DNA of 15,679 nucleotides. It comes from Cerioporus squamosus. Taxonomy: Eukaryota > Basidiomycota > Agaricomycetes > Polyporales > Polyporaceae. Under the pieces are notes generated by a model. The model worked only from the letters and a program-made list of their open reading frames with translations. It did not search any database and was not told the origin of the DNA. The DNA is taken from positions 1 through 15,679 of the forward strand of contig JABYQS010000673.1 of the NCBI GenBank assembly GCA_022592435.1, given 5' to 3'. This document shows, piece by piece, positions 9,696-15,679 of this stretch. Positions within the stretch are counted from its first letter, which is position 1. Each line of letters begins with the position of its first letter. The position numbers were made by a program, and so were the translations under genes.

Positions 9696-9944
9696 GGGGA
9701 CAGGTTAGGAGAGGTAGGATACACAATCTATCGGCTCTTCATCTCAGCAGCTGATAGTCCATTCATCTTTCAGTGTCACCTGGTGTGGAACTGGAAGAGG
9801 ACTTACAACATGCCACCCTATCTGAGAGACGTACAGGTATGCCGACTCCTCCTTCCTTCAGCGGTAATACTGATCTCGACAAGTCCCGAGTGCTCGTTCT
9901 GCTCGACGCCGCGCGCGAGCGGCCGAGTTCCAGGATGTTCTTGA
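9696..9944 (+). CDS. Membrane-span-like open stretch, likely further exon(s) of the membrane protein
   Basis: An 83-codon frame is open after a TAG at 9693. It reads first TIYRLFISAADSPFIFQC, then HLVWNWKRTYNMPPYLRDVQ, then a hydrophobic run VCRLLLPSAVILIST. A span with an internal Asp, then Cys-x-x-Val-Trp-Asn and basic residues, then Pro and the next span is an arrangement common in basidiomycete seven-span proteins (recalled pattern, not a search result). It sits on the same strand just after the membrane gene, so it probably belongs to it. CATCTTTCAG at 9764-9773 and GTATGC at 9837 are possible splice sites. The join to the preceding exon is not resolved. The end overlaps the presumed transposase N-terminal region. 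Confidence 0.45.
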   Translation, partial: GDRLGEVGYTIYRLFISAADSPFIFQCHLVWNWKRTYNMPPYLRDVQVCRLLLPSAVILISTSPECSFCSTPRASGRVPGCS

Positions 9945-12900
9945 AAGCGGCGGATACGATCTCGACGAGCAACCTGCACGCGGACCGGTTGCCTCGAGCT
10001 CGCTTAGCGGCGTCCAGGTTAGCACTCAGCCATCACTTGGGATTCGCTCCGGTTATTCCAAGCCCAAACCTCCTCAGAGGTCATCCTCTTCGACCAATAT
10101 ACCTACGTCATCTCGCTCCCGCAACCCCGAGTCAAAACATTTCCCGAATCAACCTTCATCGACTGATACTCCTAACCCCCCTCGGATACCCACAAGGCCT
10201 TTCCTTCTACTCGCTCGTCTTTCGTCGCTAGCCAGTCTCGGCATACTAGGGAATCGCAAGCTAGCGATGCCCCCTTGCCCGGTGCGACGACCAACGAAAC
10301 TGCCAGAGATACCCAGTTCGTTGTCGAAGGCGATTTGGACTTCCTTGAGGCTTGCATCCACCAACGCATCTATACGTTCGCCTTCAGCGGGACTCTGGCA
10401 TTTATCTGCAGCCCTGCCAGTATGGCCCAGTACGAACCCATAGACATCGGAGATGTAACCGAACACAATAGTGGTCCACACGCTCTAGACTGCAACATGG
10501 ACTGCAACGCCGATTTCCTCGATCAAGAGGCCTGGCTCATCGTCATGTACACCTCGGTGACGGCTCTGTCGTCTTCCTCCCCTAGTATGCAGCTACGGGA
10601 AGGAGGTTCGGAGTTAATCACGTTATTGCGCCAGGAATGGGTTCGAATGCAGCTCCACAAGGAACGTGAATGGTGTAGGCAAAGAGAACCGGCGGACCTA
10701 TGTCAAAGAATGGGGGCATCGTTTGTAGACTCACGTAAGTCTCTGCTGCCTCAGATGGAAACTGTCGCTTACGGCGATCTTCAGGTCGTTACTTCGTGCC
10801 ACCTAACGTAACCGACGATCCCGTCGTAATCGTCCACCATGTCACCGCCCTACTTTTGCACCTCATCTATAGGGTTCCGCGCCGGGCAACTCGCATACTC
10901 CTTGTCGCCTTGCGAGCTCTAGTTCGGGTGACGATCGGTCCTTCCCGAGCTCCAGAGGAACGCGCCTCTGCCGACTCATTGCCCGTTGACATCCGCACGA
11001 TTCTCGGACGTTTCGATCTCGATCCGGTCACTCGACCATACATCTGCTGTCCGGCCTGCTATGCTATCTATCCCAAACCCTATCCGCAGGTCTGTTCTCA
11101 TCAGGCAGCGCCACGAAGTAAGCCCTGTGGGACGGCCCTCTGGCGCTCGCGGACGATACGTGGGCGCGTGTTCTCCTTCCCCCTCAGCACATTCCTATAC
11201 CACGAGATGAAGCATTGGCTGGCGCGTCTTCTGTCGCGAAACCGAATGGAGGACACCATGGATGCGATGCTTCAGCGGGCGGCGGGAAGCGCACGGGAGG
11301 TCATGTCGGACCTCTGGGACGCTCCGATCTTTCGCGAGCTTCGCATGCCGGACGGAACTCGCTTCGTCGACGCGCCTCCGGGAGAGGCCCGGTTGATCTT
11401 CGGCCTTGCTGTGGATGGTTTTAATCCGTTCCATTCGAAGACGGCGAAACAGCAAGTGTCGGTCACTGCGATCTACATGTACTGTCTCAACCTTCCTCCT
11501 CACCTCCGCTATCGACCCGAGAACATGTATCTTGTCGGTGTGATACCTGGGCCTGGCAAGCCATCGCTGGAACAGATCAACCACTTCTTGCGTCCCCTGG
11601 TCGACGAGCTACTCGAGTTCTGGCATGGTGGCGTTTACTACTCTCGCACCATGAAGTTCCCGATGGCCGTCTGGTCCGCTGTGTCTTGATCCCGCTTGTT
11701 TGCGACTTACCCGCGGCCAGACAAACTGCCGGGTTCGGACACTACTCCGCCAAGTACTTTTGCCATATGTGCAATCTACTCAAAGAGGACATGAACGAGC
11801 TCGACATGTCCAAGTGGGGGGGACGTACATGCGAAGAACACAGAGCGGCGGCAGAGGCATGGAAGAACTTACCGTCAGTCTCTCGGCGGGAGGCAGCGTT
11901 CAAGCAGAACAGCACGCGTTGGTCGGTACTTTTGGATCTACCGTACTGGGACCCCATACGCTTCACCGTCATCGACTCTATGCATGGCCATTACCTTGGA
12001 CTGCTAAAGCACCACTGCCGGAATATATGGGGCATGAATGTCGAGGCGGAGGATGACGAAGAAGACGGGCCTGGGCCCTCGGAGGAGGATGTCGCAGTCG
12101 CTCTGGATCTGTTCTATACCGGCACTGCGGAGGATCTCTCTACATGCACTCGAGCCGTCCTCAAACGTATCTGTTCCATCCTCGCAGTGCGGTACAAGAA
12201 GAGCAGCAAGCCGCACATGATCAACAGACTTCTCGAATTTGTAAGTCAGTGCGCTACCTTGTACTTCGTAGTACTAATGCGTCAATGGCAGCGTAGTAAG
12301 GAAGGTCTCAAGAAAGAGCCTGCTCCCGATGTGGGTATCGGACCTTCGGAAACCCCTACGACCTCGACAAATGCGGTAAAGCACGACCGAAACGACGTGG
12401 TTGCCGCTGAAACGAGTCTTATGGCTGGCTACGCAATATCCACGCTCGATAGCAAGTTCAATCGCAGCGTCTTCCACAGTCTCTGCGCGAAGTTCGAACT
12501 GCCAACATCGGGCAACAAGAGAGTCTGATTGATCGCCTCATAACCTACGTGAGTTGTGTCCCACGGTCAGCTAATCCAGGAGAGTACTTACTGTGTCACA
12601 TAGCGTACTGGAAGGGGATAACAGGGATTCAGGTTGATAGATCGGCAGGGACGCAGGTGTGTATATTGCATCAACTACATCAACGTGCTAACATCTTCTG
12701 TTTGTAAGGGTCGCGTATCCGAAGAAACACCCGCTGTGCTGGGCAAGAAAACGCTAAGGCACATACACGCTCACCTTCGTGATACCGAACTCCCTTCGTG
12801 GGTAGACCCTGTTCCACCAACGTCGGCACGAAGGCTAGAGGAAAGCTCAGCGCTGACCAATGGCATATCCTGTGCGTCGTCCATCTCCCGATCATCTTAG

Positions 12901-14170
12901 TCCCGCTGTGGTATCGCAAGTCGGAGCAACACCGCGAACGCCTGGACAACTTCATGGACCTTGTAACTGAAGTTGTGATTGGAGGCTTGCTTGAAATGTC
13001 AGAATCAGCGATCCGGCTATACGAGGAGGTCTCAATGCGATATCTGAGAAACAGGAAGAAGCTCTATGATATCAATATAACCCCGAATCAGCAACAATTC
13101 ACTTCATATTCCTTTCTTCCTACGACTCTTCGGCCCTCTCCACTCCATCAGAACCTTTTTCGCCGAGCGCAGGAACTTCGATCTCCAGGGTGAGAACACA
13201 AGCATGAAGTTTGGTACGCGTTATAGGCTCGTGTTTGTCAATCGCAACTCAGCTGACGTCAACCTGCCATGCAGGAGAATTGGAGTCAACTTACATGAAG
13301 CAAAGCTGTCGCGCGGCCAATTTCCAGGTTGTGTACTAGAGAACGATCACATCCGTCAGCATGCAGAAGAGCTTGTGCAGGCATTTTGAAGAATCCGCCG
13401 CAGAGGATCGTCGCGGAACCCGGCTTCGAGAGTCGACCTTCCTAGACCCAGTACATTCACTAAACCGTGCCCCCAAACCCTTGAAGATACTCACTCTTGA
13501 CGATGCATGTCTGCGTGCACTCATCGCCCATCTCAACACCATGGCCGGACAGGAACTGTTCGTAGACGTGCGGGAATCGCGTTGTACTCCTGGAGTTCAG
13601 CAAGTGACCAGTCGGGCCTTCAAGTGCCAGCGCATCTTCTGCGGCGGCGTTATCCTTCCTCAGTGCATACGACCGTCCTCGAGACAGCAATGTCGTATTC
13701 CGCTCCTCACAACGTCGTCCTCTTCTGCGGTCGTATACTCCAGATCTTCAATTATTCCATACGGGATGGTACCGGCAAGCTTACAGAGTCGACATACTTG
13801 TATGTCGCTCCATTAGAGAAGCTGACCGCCGAAGATGCAGCACACGATCCATTCGCTCCTTCGCATATGTCGGCGGCGAACTGTATTACGACCGGTATTG
13901 CCCGGCGTCATCATCACTCCAGAAGACGTGGTATCCCATTTCGACCGTACCCCGATGGTACTACCCACGATCGCGCGTCCCTGTGTACACGTCCTTTCAT
14001 TAGACAAGGTATGGGGATGCCAACTTGCCGTTCTCGCACACCATACCCTTCTGACGTTGTTTCCTACAGAGGTGCGCCTCCTCTCCCGCCCAACATCGCT
14101 AGACGCAGGGGACCCAGGTGAGCAGGGAGATGTCGTCATGGAGGATATCATTGAACTAGGGGAGCTGTGA
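9874..14170 (+). pseudogene. Plavaka/Tnp2-type transposase, interrupted by many frameshifts
   Basis: This is a DDE-type cut-and-paste transposase of the CACTA-related Plavaka group. A Ser/Pro-rich N-terminus (9874 to about 10270, no start codon found) leads to the conserved core. That core has a Cys-rich motif CCPAC (11048-11062) with later Cys, the AVDGFNPF block with the likely first catalytic Asp at 11414, VCDLPAARQ with the likely second Asp at 11704, the C-x2-C motif CHMC (11761-11772), DSMHGHYLGL from 11974, two SAP-like modules (12137-12548), TELPSWV (about 12787), KLSADQW (about 12843), LFGPLHS (13129 on), GELESTYMK (13275 on), GGELYYDRY (about 13872) and GVIITPEDVVSHF (about 13914). 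Likely introns are 10735-10784, 12241-12291, 12549-12603, 12657-12708, 13190-13274 and possibly 14009-14069. The reading frame changes by one base near 10190, 11662, 12515, 12615, 12815, 13100, 13335, 13385, 13600-13740, 13855 and 13910, so no continuous protein is encoded as the sequence stands. The third catalytic acid is not assigned. Confidence 0.88.
9874..14170 (+). mobile_element. Plavaka-type DNA transposon, ends not located
   Basis: The transposase body identifies a DNA transposon, and the interval given is only the minimum covered by its coding remains. I looked by eye for terminal inverted repeats and target-site duplications around 9650-9950 and 14170-15000 and found nothing above chance. 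The element may be larger than shown, or it may have lost one end. The left side overlaps membrane-like coding sequence, so the insertion may have interrupted the neighbouring gene. Confidence 0.7.
12137..12548 (+). other. Two SAP-like modules inside the transposase, each ending at an intron
   Basis: Module 1 ends ...HMINRLLEF at 12240, directly before the 51-nt intron 12241-12291 (GTAAGT...GGCAG, in-frame length and without a stop). Module 2 runs ...FHSLCAKFELPTSG and, after a one-base shift near 12515, SLIDRLITY to 12548, directly before the 55-nt intron 12549-12603. Both follow the SAP pattern: a helix with Leu and Cys, a short loop with Lys, then Ile-x-Arg-Leu. SAP motifs bind AT-rich DNA, often at scaffold regions. 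The linker between them is acidic and Thr/Pro-rich. Confidence 0.5.
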
Positions 14171-14382
14171 CTGAAATATGTACTTGCTATCCTGCATATG
14201 ACTATCTATCTAGCGGGACTCATGGTACATCCTTCTTTGACCGAGTTGCTGACACTGGGGCATGGACAATGTGGTTGGGCAGCAGGAAAAACGGACGAGG
14301 CCAGAGTCCAGGCGAGTTCAGTGTGCCAGATCTCGACGGCTGCTGGCGTTATTTGGAACATCTCTTCGAGAGGATCCAGTAG
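14167..14382 (+). CDS. Weak open frame after the transposase, 71 codons
   Basis: This short frame has moderate coding character in its second half (TGAWTMWLGSRKNGRG, then DLDGCWRYLEHLFERIQ). It has no ATG at its start, since the apparent start is a non-ATG codon overlapping the transposase stop. It could be a last exon of the transposon, a fragment of another gene, or chance. No family is recognised. Confidence 0.2.
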   Translation: MTEICTCYPAYDYLSSGTHGTSFFDRVADTGAWTMWLGSRKNGRGQSPGEFSVPDLDGCWRYLEHLFERIQ

Positions 14383-14542
14383 GGGCTGCGAGGAGCTCCG
14401 CCAGGATACTACTGGTCGAGTGGACATCGTGTACTATGTCGTATGCACACCCGAGACGCGCTCGATATGACATGTGGGTGTCGACCGAAGGCCTACGCGT
14501 GGCTGAACATCATACCGCGTATATTGGTCGCCCGCAGAAGAA

Positions 14543-14926
14543 ATGTGTGAGCGAGACAACCAGCACATAGCTTACACCAGCGGAGACAACTACACAGTGG
14601 AGTGCGTCGCGTGGTACGGCACAGCAACGAAAGTATGCTTCGGAACGCCATATACGTCTCAAGCGTTTCCCGGGTCGTACAACTTGCTCAGAGCCCGGCT
14701 TCAATTGTATAGGCCATGCTCTCTGGCGTCAAGTAGCGGCGTGGGCGTTGCGGACGGCGTCGGTCGTGGCCGTCGACAGGGGAAGGTGCATACTTCGCAC
14801 AGGCAAGGACGCTATGCTCGCAACTTGTGGGTTGGAGAAAGCAGCTCCCCAACGGCCATCCCTCTCAGTACCATCCGGGGCCAACAGCGTCATATGAAGA
14901 TGTGTCGATCTGCGGGTAGCGACTGA
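14543..14926 (+). CDS. Open frame of 127 codons, unknown product
   Basis: The frame runs from an ATG at 14543 to a TGA. A CCCGCAG ending at 14538 could be a splice acceptor just upstream. The first half (ITSG-like DNYTVECVAWYGTATKV, then FPGSYNLLRARLQLY) has fairly gene-like codon use. The second half is Gly/Arg/Ser-rich. No membrane span, signal peptide or known motif is seen. Its 3' half overlaps an antisense frame, and at most one of the two can be real. Confidence 0.25.
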   Translation: MCERDNQHIAYTSGDNYTVECVAWYGTATKVCFGTPYTSQAFPGSYNLLRARLQLYRPCSLASSSGVGVADGVGRGRRQGKVHTSHRQGRYARNLWVGESSSPTAIPLSTIRGQQRHMKMCRSAGSD

Positions 14927-15415
14927 TGACGCAGGAATACTCACCCGCAGCACAACGCCCGACCTGACCTCTCCTACTAATCGACTAACACATCCATCCT
15001 GCAACTCCTGTTGGCCAATCATGTATGCGGGTTGACCCCGGCACCGCGAGCGATGTGCTGTCGTACAGTTCTGTAGTGAGTCGTAGTGCGGAGTCGGTGC
15101 TAACCCTGTACTCGCCGTAGGCTTGCCCCTACAACCCCAACGGCTTCGCTCATGAGGGCATTTGAGCACAAGAGGTAGTACGGACGAGCGAGCGTTGGTC
15201 CCGCCTCGCAGACGTGAGAGGTGCGGTCTTGTATAATACTCGTCGAGGCTCGAGCCGTAGTCACGCGGGGGACTCGTCGCGCCCTGCCCGAGCATCGACG
15301 TTGCAAGGTCATCCGGACTGCCCGTGCAGATTGTCGCGAATGATGTGCGTGATGGACGGCGTGGACGATCCTGAACGGCCTCCGCGTCGCACAGTACCGA
15401 ATGAGGATGCGTCAT
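14729..15415 (-). CDS. Antisense open frame of 228 codons, unknown product
   Basis: This is the longest single open frame on the minus strand, from an ATG at 15415 down to 14729. The product would be rich in Ser, Arg, Thr and Pro, with scattered Cys, no hydrophobic core pattern and no recognised motif. That is typical of a chance frame in GC-rich DNA. Length is its main support. Nothing on the opposite strand between 14950 and 15210 competes with it. Confidence 0.25.
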   Translation of the reverse strand: MTHPHSVLCDAEAVQDRPRRPSRTSFATICTGSPDDLATSMLGQGATSPPRDYGSSLDEYYTRPHLSRLRGGTNARSSVLPLVLKCPHERSRWGCRGKPTASTGLAPTPHYDSLQNCTTAHRSRCRGQPAYMIGQQELQDGCVSRLVGEVRSGVVLRVSIPASSVATRRSTHLHMTLLAPDGTERDGRWGAAFSNPQVASIASLPVRSMHLPLSTATTDAVRNAHAAT

Positions 15416-15679
15416 GAAGTGAGAGCGGCATGAAGGGAGTTCGTCGTCTCAGAGAGGTGGCCGGACGCACGCGGTGTCAACCTCCGCTCAAGTCTTGTCC
15501 GCCGCTATCTCGCAGGAGACAGGTCGATCGGACAGACCGTCCTTGCGGTTGCGGTCCCTGTTGCGCCCCATCGTGCAGCTGAGTATTGGCGGCTCATGGT
15601 GGGCGCTTCATCGTGTTTGTGTCTATTTGTGCAGTTCGCTGGCACCTCGGCGACAGTAAGTACTACTACTACTTATACT
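15416..15679. other. Right end of window, no supported gene
   Basis: One short arginine-rich frame is open on the plus strand without coding support. The last 20 bases contain a short TAC microsatellite (four copies). A GTAAGT at 15657 could be a donor site of an exon cut by the window edge, but no upstream exon is recognised. Confidence 0.5.

Noticed and set aside
9773..10231. 152-codon plus-strand frame as a separate gene
   Set aside because: It lies across membrane-like sequence in one frame and the Ser/Pro-rich transposase N-terminus in another, both of which have better protein character.
11195..11584. Minus-strand 129-codon frame
   Set aside because: It is antisense to the best-conserved part of the transposase, so it is a shadow.
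11655..11690. Programmed frameshift joining the two transposase parts
   Set aside because: No slippery heptamer or following structure was seen, and many other frame changes occur in the same gene, so a specific recoding signal is not supported.
9706..14976. TAGGAGAGGT at about 9706 and its reverse complement at about 14967 as transposon ends
   Set aside because: A 10-base inverted match is expected many times by chance in 15 kb, and no flanking target duplication was found.

Overview
The window looks like nuclear DNA of a basidiomycete fungus, probably an agaricomycete. The genes have many 47-61 nt introns (GTRNGY...YAG, with CTNAY-like branch sites). The transposase is of the Plavaka/Tnp2 type, a DNA transposon group (CACTA-related) that is abundant in Agaricomycetes. 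No bacterial signal was seen: no Shine-Dalgarno-led operons and no bacterial gene families.

Layout: (1) 1-153 is a short unique flank with a cluster of GATGCATC-centred palindromes. (2) 154-5371 is a tandem satellite of about 85 units, mostly 62-63 bp with a recurrent ~48 bp short form. It has no open frames. Each unit carries nested inverted repeats, and a higher-order duplication lies inside the array. (3) 5372-6571 is non-repetitive, with one coding-like open stretch (5850-6422) but no resolvable gene. (4) 6572-7826 is a clean six-exon gene for a 331-residue helical protein of unknown function; it is the best intact host gene here. (5) 7827-8829 is mostly intergenic, with one weak open frame. 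(6) 8830-9643, possibly continuing to about 9944, is a multi-pass membrane protein gene whose 3' structure is unclear. (7) About 9874-14170 is a Plavaka-type transposase reading rightward. Its conserved blocks are easy to recognise but spread over all three frames by about ten single-base indels and at least five introns. (8) 14171-15679 has only weak, mutually overlapping open frames.

The genes do not form a pathway. The window is best read as a repeat-rich, probably heterochromatic segment: a satellite block, a short gene island and a broken or mis-sequenced transposon. The most useful observations are the palindromic design of the satellite unit, CpG-transition variants that suggest cytosine methylation, the indel-only damage of the transposase next to an undamaged gene, and two SAP-like modules in the transposase that each end at a phase-0 intron. 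Identifications rest on motif reading alone; no database search was run.
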